Made by a program: the position numbers and the translations under genes. The notes under the pieces were generated by a model. It was not told where the DNA came from and did not search any database. It worked only from the letters and a program-made list of their open reading frames with translations. Of a DNA stretch of 64,000 nt, positions 11,532 to 24,000 are shown one piece after another (the stretch's first letter is position 1; every line of letters starts with the position of its first letter). Source of the stretch: Phytoseiulus persimilis. Its lineage: Eukaryota > Arthropoda > Arachnida > Mesostigmata > Phytoseiidae. The stretch covers positions 42,838,745-42,902,744 of the forward strand of contig CM075102.1 in assembly GCA_037576195.1 (NCBI GenBank). Reading direction: 5' to 3'.

Positions 11532-13206
11532 CTGACTGCTGCATTCGGCAGCGATTCCCTCACTCGGAAGGAGGAGACCAATGCTATCTCGCCGCCGTCG
11601 TCGTCCTCCACCCGAGAGAACTCGTCCGGAAACAATCGATTTTAGTTTACAGAAGACATTTGCACTTCGTGGAATCGGCCGACTTGACTTTGCGAGGCAA
11701 CTCCTCCGATTTGACGTGGGCTAGGTATGCCGCGTTCCCCGAGACCCTGATCCCCACATCCGCCAGAGTCGAAACCTCACATCCATTCGCTGGGCAGTCT
11801 CTGCGCTACGTCTCGAAATGCCCAGAAGTGGCAGTCCTCATTGCGAGTATAGGAACGCATGAGATGATACTTCAGTCGCAGCTCCCTGTCCCAACCTCGA
11901 CACAGTTCCGAGCGGAGTCCGTGCCCGCGAAACATGCATCGGACCAGACTGCCGCAAACGAAGAGGAGCGACGGTGAGCGTGATCCATCAGCGTGACTCT
12001 TATCGTAACTTAGCAGGACCACGATAACAACAACGGCGAAGACCGAGGTGACAATGGACTAATCTTTGATATACGACTTAGTTGTGCTCCAGCGATGGGT
12101 CCTCGATCCGCGTCGTCGTCAATGTCGCCTTGCTGCCTAGGTTCCGACACGAAGCCAGGTCGTGTTTTTGGTCGGCTGGGTGTCAGCATGGGACGCCGCA
12201 TGATTCGTTAATCCGTCAGAAGTTCTTCCGATATCGGAGCACTGATGGGGCGTTCCTGAGCTATCCAAAGTGGAACGCTTATCCAACCATTGATGCCGTT
12301 CAGCCCTCCGGCTACCGACCCCACGTCGGACATTCTCGCCCGCTCCGACGATTCCAGCATGGCGACCACAGTTTTCGTGGACTGGGCGAGGAATTTCAGG
12401 CCCGGCGAACTGTTCTCGAGCCGCTCGTTTGACCATCATCTTGGCTGAGCTCAAGGCGGGGCCTCAAGGCGAGGTTTTCAATGGAAGGGATCAGCGGGAG
12501 CGATGGAACGATAGAAAGACTTCCATCGCTTCTTGTTCCCGGAGAGAGTCGGAGCGGACCGCCGGCCGGGTGGTCGACGACGACGACGACGAACGAGGGC
12601 GCTCGCACTTTACGTCCTGATACTGTTCATATCCTCGTCTCCTCCCCCCTCCACCGCGCTACTTGCCCTCATCATCCTCAATTTGGGCTGTCTGTCCCGC
12701 GGTCTGACGTGTCGGTCAGATTCCGGGCCCGCCATTAGAACTTTGTAGGCAGATACTGAGTCGGCCGACACATCCGAGCTCACAAAGAAGCCAACCAACC
12801 TACTACGTAGCGAGCCAGTCAGTCAGCTGGTTGCCCGCCGAGTGCTGCTGCGAGAGGATCGTTTAATAAACTTCTTTGTTCATTGCATTTACATACGAAG
12901 TATTCTCTTCTGCCGCCTGCATGAATAATCCATTCTAAGCTCTTGGTCGTTTCCTTCCTGCTGTCGTGGCCGACGCCGTCGCCCGTGAGCTCGCTGCCTT
13001 TCCCCTTTCCCTGACTCATTTTCTTTCGCCGGCTGCCTGCTGAGGCTGGAACGTAAGAGGATTCACTGTTTCCGAACTCGACATTGGTCAGCATCGCTCC
13101 TGAATGATCCCCGAGGACGTGCCGCTCGAAAAAAACCGGAGCCTGTCGAGAGATCTTCCGACTGGGTTAACTCGACCGGCGACGCTGCCATCGCGAATAC
13201 CGGTCC
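11532..13206. other. No firmly supported gene
   Basis: Several overlapping frames (for example 11528-11977 +) without decisive splice pairs. Contains the (GAC)n tract at 12574-12593 and a TTTAATAAAC motif near 12863 that could be a plus-strand polyadenylation signal. Confidence 0.4.
12574..12593. repeat. (GAC/CGA)n microsatellite
   Basis: About six CGA units in a row, directly visible. Confidence 0.85.
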
Positions 13207-13899
13207 TCAATCCAGAGGGCGAAGCTGGGGAGAAACATGACAAGAAATCATCGTGTTCCCCAAATCAGCAGACTTCGGATTCCTTCGGAGTGCTCCGAGT
13301 CGGCAGGGCGTCTTCCACTCCGTTCGGAAGCCCCAAATTCGATCAACTACTGAGGCCAGTTGGCGCAGAAACCGCCAGTTGGAGGAACTTGGCGACCCCT
13401 CGAGCTTCTGGGAGACCGCCCACCCCTCGCTCACTCCTCATCCTCGAAAGATGGATACGATGAGCGATACGGACTTCGGGGACTTTCTATGCCAGTCTGG
13501 AAGAAACGATTCAGGCCCAGAGCTGCGGTGAAAGCGGCTGTTCCAAGCCTTCGCCACCTCCTCGTTCATCTTCTCTCCATTCTCGGGGGAGGGTCCAGAT
13601 GAACACGCAGCGATACACAAACGTTCGCAGAGCAAGTACAAAAATCATTGGTCCGGGAACAAATGTTCGCGGGTGGGCGAGAACCCCCGCTGCCTCATTG
13701 CGTTCCCTGCTTGGTCCTCATATTCAGTCTGTAATCCTCTTTTCGGGCGTTCTGTGACGGTTTCACCCTTTTCGGCTGTCCAGTGGATGTCGATCCCATC
13801 AGAACAAGAGCTATTGCTTTTTGCATCGGCGCAAGGCACACGCCGAAACAGGCTTCCGTGCTGTCGTCTCGGACGTAATCGGGGAAATCTTCCACTCAT
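13207..13899 (-). CDS. Unknown protein, minus-strand exon cluster
   Basis: One minus-strand frame runs 231 codons with only two stops (TGA at 13645 and at 13438). The second is removed by a 51-nt intron (13458-13408) with donor ATC/GTATCC and acceptor GTCTCCCAG, phase 0 on both sides. Codons are strongly purine-first. The frame starts with ATG at 13899. No clear intron was found for the first stop, so the first segment may be a separate terminal exon. A plus-strand frame at 13104-13463 overlaps and is an alternative. Product hydrophilic, no domain recognised. Confidence 0.25.
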
Positions 13900-13918
13900 T
13901 CAATCCAAGGAAACTCAT

Positions 13919-14541
13919 TCACAGTGCGGGAACCGAGTAGCTCCATTTTCCGTTCTTTTCCCTTCTTCTGTCCCGGGGGAGGAATGAACGCCACCGCCGC
14001 TGAAGCGACCGCCGGCTCTTCTCCTCCGAACGGAGTCGTTGGCTTTCTTCTACGCTCTTGAGCTTTGATGAGGTGTCTGTAGTGAGCGGCCGACGTCTGC
14101 GTGAATTCTCACAGCTCGAGTTTGAGGCAAAAAATATCTCACAACTCGCTGCAGCTGCTGCCGTCGTCATAATAACGAACACTGGGCTCCCATTAGTGAT
14201 CACTGAACTGACTCCGATGAGCTAACGATCCTGAGTCGAAGTCAACCGCAGGCACCGAGACGCCTGCTCCCCGTCGGAGCTCCCTGTCGGAACTGGCTCT
14301 TCTTCTCCCGGACCGTCGTTCCGTCGCCCATATTCCCCGGTATGCGCTATTTGAAGCCGACGAAAACTCGCATGCTCAACGCGTTGTTTGCAAAAACACC
14401 TTCGGTTCCAATTTTTTCTTCCTTTCTCCAAGAAGTTCTGAAACAGCTCCCCATCGCACGAGCTCCCTCCCTGACGGGCTTCCTTTTTTCGAGAAGTTTC
14501 TGCACCCGGATATTCTTCTCCGTGAGGGAATATGGAAATCT
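13919..14541 (-). CDS. Unknown acidic/basic protein, two exons
   Basis: Minus-strand frame open from a TGA near 14543 to the stop at 13919 apart from one TAG at 14222. A 48-nt intron (14255-14208, donor TCG/GTGCCT, acceptor GGAGTCAG) removes that TAG with phase 2 kept. The reading has very coding-like codons: exon 1 is mixed acidic and basic with GEEEP and SSDGE segments; exon 2 has a run of five alanines and ends in an Arg/Lys/Glu-rich helix-like tail (about residues 190-205). The 5' start is not resolved; an acceptor near 14543 suggests an upstream exon. No family recognised. Confidence 0.3.
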
Positions 14542-15858
14542 CTCAACGCTGTATCGCGACCTCTACTTGACTAGCTATCTTTCGGGGAGCGCTCAGCGGC
14601 ATCTTCGGCTACATCGAAGCCGTGTAAATCCACCAGACCAAGACAGAAACAAAAAAAGAAAACAAAAAAACATGTGATTCGCATATGGAACGTTTGTTAG
14701 TTGCAGATAACGCCCACCCGTAGATAAGACCGACCAAGAACATAATAAGCTGCAGAGCCGAATCTTCCCGTTGTTTGTTAGAAAACCAACAACATAAACA
14801 GAAACAACGTCGACGACGGCAGCCTCAGTGAAGTTTCACACAGACTGTTCTTCGTTGTTTTCATCACGCTCTCCCTTTACAGCCTGTCTCAGTCGTTTTC
14901 AAGACCGACCGCGGTCTACGACCGTCGCAAGAGCCGGTAATCCGATGGGCCATCGCATCTCAGGGTCCGGTCGTGTACTATGGCTATGTCCAGACGGCAT
15001 TCGGACGCCATTTGGCTGGCACTCGGCGATTCCGGCGAGTCTCGTTTCCATGCGAACACTGTTTATATCAACACTAGAGCTAACATCGTGCCCACGAGGG
15101 ATAACAGTCTCTGTTCCCGTGTGTGCGAGTGTTTTGATCCAGTGATACAACAGAAGGAATAACATCACCAGCAGGCTCGGCGGTCTTGACGGCTAAGGGC
15201 TCGAACCTCTTGGCGGAAGGATATATGAACGTTTTTTGATCGAATCGGACGTGGCGGAAATTAGGCAAACGTTGATCTCAGATACCCAACATCTCGCCTA
15301 CATTGGCCGCTGACTGAGTCACACCGCAACTCCCAAGCGTATTCGCTCTTCATTCGAGAAACGTACTTGAAAATCCACTGCAGCATAACTCAACCCGACC
15401 GGCGTCTGAAAACTTCTTCCTTGGGGATGGGAAACGAACTTCCCCTTGACAGAGGTGTTCCATGCTCTCCTAACTTTTTGTACTGGCACAGATTCGATCG
15501 GCTATCGTCATCGGATAGCTCGCCCAAATCTCTGTCGGGCGAACTTGTAGAAGAAATGTCTCAAGTCTCGTGGCTGCTCGTTTGAACATGTCGTTGGTTT
15601 CTTCGGAACTGTTGCAAATTGAAATTGGCTCCGAGAAGAATCGGCCGTCGTCGTCTTCTTGGCCTCTAGCGGTTCAGGCTGACTCGGCTGGCGGATGACT
15701 GGCTTCAAGCAACCGCAGCATGTGAAGTGTGTTTTTTTCTCTCTAACAGACATCGCCATGAAAGCGAAAATTTGAAGAACTGTCCATCAACTCGTCACTC
15801 TGCCGGATCCGAGACGACGTCCAGAGAATCAGAAATGGCCGCCAGGCGTTGCTGGTGG

Positions 15859-15899
15859 TGATGATGATGATGATGTTGCTGTTAATGTTGTTGTTGTTT
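15859..15899. repeat. (GAT)n-(GTT)n compound microsatellite
   Basis: Several GAT units followed by GTT/GCT units, directly visible. Confidence 0.8.
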
Positions 15900-16183
15900 C
15901 TGCGGCAGCAGCGGGCGTTGGAGTTGTTGTAGTCAGCGTCCGCTCGGACGATATGCTGGGTTATCTCGTTCCCGCCTTGTCTCGTTAGAGTTCTCGAACT
16001 CCGCCTAGAATGCTTGTGCGGGTGCTCAGTTCAAATCCATGACGCGATGAGGAGGAGCAGCAGCATCAATGGCAGCGAGTCGCAGTGAGGGTGCCGGAGC
16101 CAGGATTGTCAGGATGTCATCGTCGTCATCATCGCGTTGGTGCAGGCGTTTGATCGCAGTGTTGGTATGACGGCGCTCGAACC

Positions 16184-16212
16184 GGCAGGCAGGCAGGCGG
16201 GCGGGCGGGCGG
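16184..16212. repeat. (GGCA)n to (GGCG)n tract
   Basis: Three GGCA units pass into about four GGCG units, an example of motif conversion within one tetranucleotide array. Confidence 0.85.
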
Positions 16213-17957
16213 ACGCTGGTATGCTCAGGATGCTCAGATGACGGCGGAGTTGATGGGCGACATAGTCACCCTTCTGATCGGAGCTGCTATGCAGTCAGTC
16301 ATCTCATCTTTCGATATGGGAGAATATTCTCTGGGTCGTTGTCGTCGCCTACCCTTCCACTGCTGTTGCTGTCGAGAAATTCGTTCGACCCCTCCGTTCG
16401 ATGATCGAGGCGTGTTGTCCGATACCCACATAATCGGATTGACCAAGCCCTCCTGAGCACGAGCTAGCAACACAGCTTACTGACTCCACTGATGAAGACC
16501 AAACCCATTGTTATGACAATGATGATCGGGCGCGCTCAGTCATCGATTTGGAAGAGGAATCTGAAACTAGCCCTGGAGCACAGCCTGGTCAGGTCCACGG
16601 CTGGAGTCCTTCGGTCTCGAGCAACTTAGGACGCGTTGTCCATGACACGGATATGGAGCTCCCATAAGTATAGGGAACGGTGTCTCGTGCAGGACCTATG
16701 TTGAGAGGAATACCGTAGCTCTTCTGCATTCCACTCGAAACGTGGCAGCCGAATCTTTCGGAATTCGTGCGTCTGACTGATTTCCGAGAATAATCCCATT
16801 TGCTCGGAGTGGAATCGCCTCATGGTAAACAGATGCTGGGCTCGATCATTCGCTGCTTTCAGCGGAGCTTGCTGCCCAAGGGGGGACAGAACCAAGAATG
16901 TAACAAAACCGCCTCCTCAGGTGGTGGAGATTCGTGCTGATACTGGGTGTGATTCACTCGAACGTCTTCAGAACGATCGCTGCTGGGACTCGCGGTTGTC
17001 CGGACTGGTTTCAGCTGTGAAATGTCGCAGAGTTTCGTCATTAGACATCCCTGTCCGTCCGCTGCCCGCTCCGAAGACAACAACGCAACCACTAGGGGCA
17101 GCGGCAGCCGCGGCACAGAAACCCTTATCTGTCTTGGATAAAACTTCAGATACGATTGCGCGTCGAACGTTTGCTTTTCTCCCCGGATCGGGTTCTTACT
17201 TGCTCGTGCGGCGCCCGAAGGAGCCGAGCTTCGGCAAGAAACTTTGTTGACTGAGACAGGGCAAAAAATAACATACCATGTTTCTTTCTAACGCTCGCCC
17301 ACCGATCGATGGACGACCGCAGTTGAATCTTGGCTGCTGCAGCCGCCGCCGTCGCTTTGTGTGTCATCGACGACCTCGTATTGAGAATCAATCACCCGAT
17401 GAAACGAGCGAGCCTAGGGAGATTTCTGAGCATTCGGAGGAATAGAACCTTTTAAGTTTTATTTTTAAGCATTCGCTGCTGAGCGAGGTCTGCGCCGGAA
17501 CGAGGAGTGTAGGGTTTTGAGAACCTAGAGTGTTCTGCTGTTTTTGCAGGGACCGAGTAGAGTCGGCCGTCGTGGATGTGTTTTCTCCGTGCTCGGTTCA
17601 TCCATTACATCCCTCCACGTGTCAACACTTTCAACGTGACAATGGAACTCTATTATGTGGAGCGTGAGATGAAAATGACATTCACTCATGTTGCTGAGCT
17701 CTTGGAGAGGTGTTCCTGACGTCTGAGCGTAGCGAGAGGTTCCACGGAGAAGAAAAGATGGCGTTGAAATTTGCCAGGACAGGAGTGAGAATAAGTGGGA
17801 TCTAGCCGGAGTTCAACGTGTGAAAGCCGCTCAGATTCCGACTTCCTCCGTTCGGCAGGTCGCCGCGAACAGATGCGAGTTTTCCATCCTGAGTTCGTGG
17901 CCGACCTCGACCAGCGCTCTCATTTTACAACGTGAACTCCCGGCGAATCAATGAAAG

Positions 17958-17986
17958 AGTGAAACCACTACTTGGAGTGGTTCACT
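17958..17986. other. Small hairpin
   Basis: AGTGAAACCACT and AGTGGTTCACT flank a six-base loop, pairing over 11 bp with one bulged A. Lies in a stretch without open frames. Too short for a typical microRNA precursor. Confidence 0.5.
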
Positions 17987-19746
17987 GATTGATTGGTCGA
18001 GTCAAGAACGATGGGTGCCACCGACTGTTTGAATTGAGCTTGGAGAGACGGAACGCTTCCCGTCTGAATGGAACCCTCGTTCGAGTTCACAACAGAGTGT
18101 GAACACCTGACGTAAATTGTAAAAACTCAGCCAGACGGACTTCCTGGAGTTTCGATTGAATAAATACCAAGCTGGCATGAGACAGCCATCGCTGAGCGGA
18201 TCTTCTCAGTTGGGCTTGTAAAGAATATTATAATTCTAAAACAATTCCAGACCAGAACGCTCTAAGCCGCACGGAATCAGGTTTTAACTCTGGTCGTTCA
18301 TATCACGAGCAACATAACTTCCGCCCGCCGTCGCTGAAACCGGATCAAAATGAGGGCCATCTTCTAGAAGTTTATCTCAGTTCTTCCGAAGCTCACAAAA
18401 TCGATCATGTGGGACCCGTTTGCAGGAAAGTTTCGCCTAACAATACGGGATCGAGCTCGGGAGAGCGTTGATGTCCCAGAACCAGATATTACGGAACGAG
18501 GATGGGGACGCTACTGAGCGGAGGAACGATAAGACACTAATTTGACAGAGCTCCGGAACGAAGAGCGACCTGAGCAGTCTGTCGATCAGACTAGTAAGCT
18601 CCGGCGGGGTCAAAACATATCTAATGTGAAAGCTGTTGCAGAATTCGTGAATCCTGAACGGAAATGAACCATCTGTTTGATTTTCTATCTGTGAACGCTT
18701 CCTTATTGTCATCAATCTTCAAAACAGAATGTGCCCTATCCGTTATCCTATATGGCTTCTGCAACATCAGGAGCAGCGGCATCGCCACCCGCACCACCTC
18801 TCTGCCGCTAGTGGCACCGCCGGAGTCGAAAGCGGTGGCCGCGACAGCGGCGTTGGAAAAAGTATCAGATCTAGCGAGTTGTAGTCGTTTTTGTCGCAGT
18901 CGTGGTCGCAGCGTTAACTGCCGAAACAACTCTTAGTCATCATTGCTGTAGTCTCTGACGCGATTTTGTTCCATCGCTCTCCCTCTGACTCTACCGAGTG
19001 AACATCATGTTCTCGAGATCTGCAGATCCGTAGTCGTGGACTTCCGTACGCTTCCTGCTGTTGTGCTTGGCCACCATGTTGAGCTCCATCGCAGGCAATC
19101 GTTCAAGCCGCCGAACAGGCCGAAGTCAATATGGCTCCGACAGGCACCAAGCAAATGAGAGAACGGGCAGGAAAACTCACAACAGAGAGCCCAACAGTGC
19201 CTCTCGGAGGTGAATGGGTCTGCAAGCGCAGCGCGCCTCTAGAGCTACCTCGAGGCCTATCATACCCGACTCAATTCTAGTCCACGAGGACCGGGAGCTC
19301 TGACAGACTCCGAAATCAATTCTTGTTTCTGAACGGATCCTCTTCTCAAATTATGCAACTCCTCATCCATCCAGCCGAGCGCAGGTACACAGACCACCTA
19401 CGAACGTTTTGTTCCGTTGTTCGCACATTCTCCTCTTGTCTTATCTGTCCAAGACCGAGAGCGCTGGTCAAGATGTTCGCTGGTCCCGACGATTCTTCGT
19501 CGGCCGGGGCGAAGGGGCCGTCGCCACCGCGGAGCTTCGGCGGTGACCTGTTAGAAAGGCCGAGCAACCTCTCAACCGCTCATCGAGTCAATCAACAGGG
19601 CAGGTAGGTTACGTTCAGGCAGGCGGACAACCACAGGGAGGCAGGCGGGTAGGCCGACCGGCCGCAACCAACCCTCCTGAGGCCCCAATCTATGTCAGTG
19701 TGTCGCCCGCAAGGCGAGTGGGGCCCCTCGTACGAGTGCCCTCTAC

Positions 19747-19785
19747 CCATCCATACATTCATTCGTTCATTAATCCATCCATCCG
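19747..19785. repeat. (CATT/CATC)n tract
   Basis: Imperfect tetranucleotide array mixing CCAT and TCAT units. Confidence 0.75.
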
Positions 19786-20084
19786 CTCAACCGTCCGTCT
19801 ATCGCGCCGGTCGGCCATTTATCCTTTCTGCTGTTCGTTTGTCTGACAATCCATCTATGCATCCATACCGGAGCCACAAGACACGAGAAAGCCGGCAGCC
19901 AACGAACGGAGCAGGCAACGAACGAGCGAACGAACGGATGCCTAGTTGGCTTGCGGGCTGACTGCCCGCCCGGCCGCCCGTTTCACAGCCCACTGCGTTC
20001 AAAAACACCCATCACGAGCTACGGCTGCTCCTTCCTTTTCTCTTTCGGCAGCCGCTACCCGACGGAAATATAGAGAAAAAACTT

Positions 20085-20118
<34 letters not shown>
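20085..20118. repeat. (TGAC)n microsatellite
   Basis: Eight TGAC units with one TTAC variant. Read on the minus strand it encodes a Ser-Val-Ser-Gln repeat in the frame 20254-20012, which explains the openness of that frame. Confidence 0.85.
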
Positions 20119-21026
20119 CCGTCGCCGCCGCCTCCCCCCGGTAAATGACTGCCAGCATGCCTGGACGTTGGCATACGAGAACCGTAAAACCGCGCCGAAA
20201 GTTGCACCGGCCCGATGTTTTTCCGAGGTTTATCATTGCTCTGTCGCGTCTCACCTTCCGACGTTCTCTTCTGTTTTCAAGTTTCTGTTTCCCATGTTGT
20301 TTTTGTCGGCCGATGTTTGTCGCGACTCAGCGTTCTTTTCCGTGGTTTCGTCGCTTTAGTGTATAGATAGTGGCGGCCAACGTTCGCTGCCCCACTAAGA
20401 CCAACGACGACGGGGCGAATAGAAAGTCTCGAGACGAGACCGACACGAACGACGAAATCCGTCCGCCATCTCTGAGAAAAAGTGGGTGCTTTCAGCCCGA
20501 CAGATTATTCGTCTTGACTAGCACGGCGAAACGACGCTGATCCGGAGCTGGCTCTGGGCGAAATCGTCCTCAAATGCACGGGAAACTTGTGAAAACAGAA
20601 GGGCAGGAGCTCCACAGCTCACTGTGTTTTTAGACGAAAAAAGGTCATCCTGGATCTGATGTCGCATGACGGGCGCAGCCAGTGCAGGTTCTCATGCCGA
20701 AGATCTCTTCCATATGGCTTCGAACATTTGAAAGAAGGTGGCACGCACATGACGTCGAGTTCTCACCGCCGAATAGAGCCATTGCATACCGGGTCAGGCA
20801 GGGAGTTTTCCTCCATATAAATATATTCTCCATCAAGTTTTCCATCTGCCGTTTATGGCGAACAACAGTTTCGTTCGTGGATTGTCATCAACGTTCCGTG
20901 AACGATACGAACGAGTTTAGCGACGAGGCTAGCGCGGTATATAATTTCTAATCTCAAAAACTGATCGGCCATCATTTGCATGGAGCATGAGTGGGCGCAA
21001 ACAATCTGTTTGAAGATAAGACTGGA

Positions 21027-21063
21027 TATAAAGCTGAACGAGGCTGCGGTCAGCCTCTCAGAT
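21027..21063 (+). promoter_or_regulatory. TATA plus initiator-like arrangement
   Basis: TATAAAG at 21027-21033 is followed by TCAGAT at 21058-21063, placing the A about 33 bp downstream of the TATA start, close to the arthropod core-promoter arrangement. The initiator is imperfect at its fifth base. The next strong plus-strand candidate begins about 0.9 kb downstream. Confidence 0.2.
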
Positions 21064-21857
21064 TGAACTGTGAAGCTTCCAAAAGAACCGATCCTGTTGA
21101 AGAATAAAGCCACTCGCTGTGATAGCAAAAGTCATAGTCACGTAAGATACCGATCGCCGAGGGATTCATTCACATTGAAATCTCAACTTCTTCAGAATAT
21201 CCAGGGCTTGTCACGAAGCGGTCGTCATTCAGCTCCTGAGGACGGTCGACTCCTCGAGGTTTGTTTGCCATTTCCGGACACATTCATAGGTCCAAGAACG
21301 AGTTTTTCCCTCGTGCGCGGGCTCCGTCCATCAGCTGAATTTCGAAACCTTGAATCTGATCCAAACTCTCGTGTTCGAATCTGCGTTCGGACGCAGATGA
21401 GCGGAGCTGGCGCAAAGACTTATCGACATGGGCTTGGCAGCGTTTTCAAAGAAGCAAAACCATGTATAGCTGAGTCTCCTTTCTTCCTTTGAAAGGAGGG
21501 GAAGCTAGCGCTCACGAGCGACTCCGCGAGCCCGATGCTGCCTCCATATGTCTGCATCGTCATTCTAGGACGGAATGAGCGAAACGGGAATCCATATTTT
21601 CGTGAAGGTATCTGGTTTCTTATTTGCGGCGGCGTGCATGGTTGAGAGTACACTCGCGGTGTCTGGGTCCAGCCTCCGAATGGATGATGTCCTGTAACAG
21701 GAGTCTTTCGACTAATCCTCGTTCTCTATCGCGCTACATCTCTCCGCATCGTCAGGACCTCTCGCTGGCTTAATCGAGTGGATGCGCTGCACTCTACCCG
21801 AAACCTTCCATCCCTTTCCCCTCACCATGCACTCTGTGGACTCAGCGAAACCCCTCG

Positions 21858-21889
21858 TCATCCATCCATCCGTTCATCCATCCATCCGC
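21858..21889. repeat. (ATCC)n microsatellite
   Basis: Five ATCC/CATC units with one GTTC interruption. Confidence 0.85.
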
Positions 21890-21938
21890 CCTTTGCCTCT
21901 CTGGTCGCCTCGAGACAGGCAGGAACACGCGCACAACA

Positions 21939-23483
21939 ATGATAGAATGTTCCTGGACGGGCTCGAGTTGCGTTGGAGGAGGAAAAAATGGCTCATGGAT
22001 CGACGCTATTCTATCGTTGTTGAATCGCCGCCAGCGCTCCGCTTCTGAGCAGAGCAGGGCACGGAAACGGGGGAAGCAACGAATTTCAAAGTCGCGGAGC
22101 TCACGCACTACGAATAGATTTGTCGTCATCATCGACGGCCACGACGACAGTTTCTATGTTCAATGCTCGATGCTTACCAACTCTCCACCCCTTGAGGGAG
22201 GAGGAGCTCTTGAAGTTGCCATGATTTTGTGTCACAAGTGTTTCTGAGGTACGAGTGCTGCCGGGCACGCAGACAGACGGTTGCTGGCTGGCTCCGGCAC
22301 TCGGCGGATTGTTGAACGAACGCTCAAAAAATTAAATAGAAATGACTTCCCCAGCTCTGGCCGGGTACGCTCAAGCCTCGAACAATATCTCGATTCCTGG
22401 TGGAGTCCCGAGTGCATGTGGCCAGGAACTAATCCCTCTCTCCCTGAAGTCGGCCATGAATCAAACCAGGGACCATGGAGTCAACGAAGGTACTTCTCGA
22501 GGAAAAGGGTGCGTCGAGCTCGTAGGCTGCGAACTCGGCCGACGCAAGGGAGGAGAATTGCCGTACGCTCACAAGCGGACCAAGATACAGCCTGCTCTCG
22601 GCTGTGCTCGAAGTTCGCGCCAATGCCAAGGCTCGTTCAGCGAAGCTTGTTAACTAAAGCGACCGGCACAATGACAACGGGCGCATTGTAGGCCTTACGG
22701 AAGCGCACTCTCCTGAGCCCTCTTCTAATTGGCTTTAGGCTCAATCGGCCCCGCTGTCATCCTAAGCTTATCGTGCATGGTTGCTCAGCCACCGAGAAAC
22801 CAGTATTCCGTTCCCCCATTCGTCCTTCCTCGACGCGCCGCCGCTTTGATTCCGTCCCACCGTCTCCGTGCAACTCGTATCGAACTCCGTTGAAACTCAT
22901 CTGCTGGTTCGCGGTCCTAAGAATTATCCGGCTCCAAAATCTTGAGGTCGACCCGCAGAACTCAAGCCGGAAGGTGTTCACGGCATTCACTGAACGATTT
23001 AAGGTTCCATTCTTCAATAAGTCGACCGGCCCCGGTTCACTGTATGCCGTTGGTTTCTGCCCGTTGTCGTTGATTCCATCGGCCGTGACGGGTGTGGATG
23101 CAGAGCGCCCTAATCCCGTCTACATCGGTTTCGATCGATCTCAAATATTTCTTCACAACTCATTCCGTATGTCCGATAGTTATCAATTTGCGACGGAACG
23201 ATTCCGAGAAAGAGGCGGACATTCATCTGGATGCTTACTCTATGACGGGCAGGCTTGGATGGCGCTCAACTCGACGCCACTGACCCATGCGTTTGGCAAA
23301 TGCTCGAATGCACGCTTTGAAAAGGTAGAACTAAACGCTGCGATCAAGAATAGACAAACAGGAGACGTTTGCAATGCCGCAGAACGATGCCGCACTAATT
23401 CCTATTTGATCACCGGTAGTTTTTGCAGGCTGTTTGCGGTGTTGCCGTTGATGATGATCATCATCATCATCAGTAACAAGTAG
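21939..23483 (+). CDS. Unknown protein, best-supported gene candidate
   Basis: A single plus-strand frame extends about 567 codons from 21774 to 23483 with only two stops (TGA 22245, TAG 22689), far beyond chance. Proposed exons: 21939-22237, 22277-22687 and 22739-23483, giving 484 residues from the ATG at 21939 (A at -3). The second intron (51 nt) is convincing: donor TT/GTAGGC, a CTAAT branch-like motif and acceptor TTGGCTTTAG, phase 2 on both sides. The first (39 nt) is less certain. The product has a Ser/Arg-rich region (about residues 40-70), a VVIIDGHDDSFYV segment, scattered cysteines and a basic middle; the C terminus (MMIIIII) is encoded by a microsatellite, so an earlier end is possible. 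No family recognised. Confidence 0.42.
23449..23472. repeat. Palindromic (ATG)n/(ATC)n switch
   Basis: TGATGATGATCATCATCA (23449-23466) is a perfect 18-bp palindrome formed where an ATG array flips to an ATC array. Confidence 0.85.
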
Positions 23484-24000
23484 ATTGTGCCGCTGGCCCC
23501 AGGGCATCGCTGCCACTTCGACTCCGCGTCCGCCGCGGCCATAGCAGCCGAGGCAGCAACAACACGACGAATGTGCTGCGGATGACGATGACTGTTCTGG
23601 TGGATGGGACAATTAGAAGCCGCTTAGTTGACCACTGAAAGCATAAAATTAACGGTGGGCGTCACGTGACCTCAATGACAACGCTGGGAACTCCAGTTTT
23701 TTTCGAATCTGAAAAGAGCGTCGACTTTTTAGCAGTGGTGATATCCGCGAGGCTTCCTCGTGTCACCGAGAACAGACGATTTCAACCCACTGTTCTGGTA
23801 GCCAAGACGCCGAACAACTTCAAACTTGGCGATTCCGTAAGATTATAAACAAGACTCCTACAAGGCTGTGCGGGATCTGACCGACGAAGTGAGTAGGGTC
23901 GGATCTTTCAGAATCGCGCTGAAAATCGACCCGATTCAGGCTCCGTCGCGCCCCATTCAGAACGCACCGAGCACCATCCGTTCGAGATAACTGTTGCATT

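Larger units (their letters stand above)
14542..18436. other. Gene-poor stretch with microsatellites
   Basis: Contains an A-rich tract (14646-14671), GAT/GTT repeats (15859-15899) and a GGCA to GGCG tract (16184-16212). Moderately open frames near 14828-15168 occur in several frames of both strands and are not resolvable. 17392-18436 has almost no open frame of 60 codons and is probably non-coding; it contains a short hairpin at 17958-17986. Confidence 0.45.
18437..21773. other. Gene-poor, repeat-bearing stretch
   Basis: Short frames on both strands, some coding-like (for example 20645-20845 and 20853-21128 on the minus strand) but without a consistent exon chain. Tetranucleotide arrays at 19747-19785, 19914-19937 and 20085-20118. 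Confidence 0.35.
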
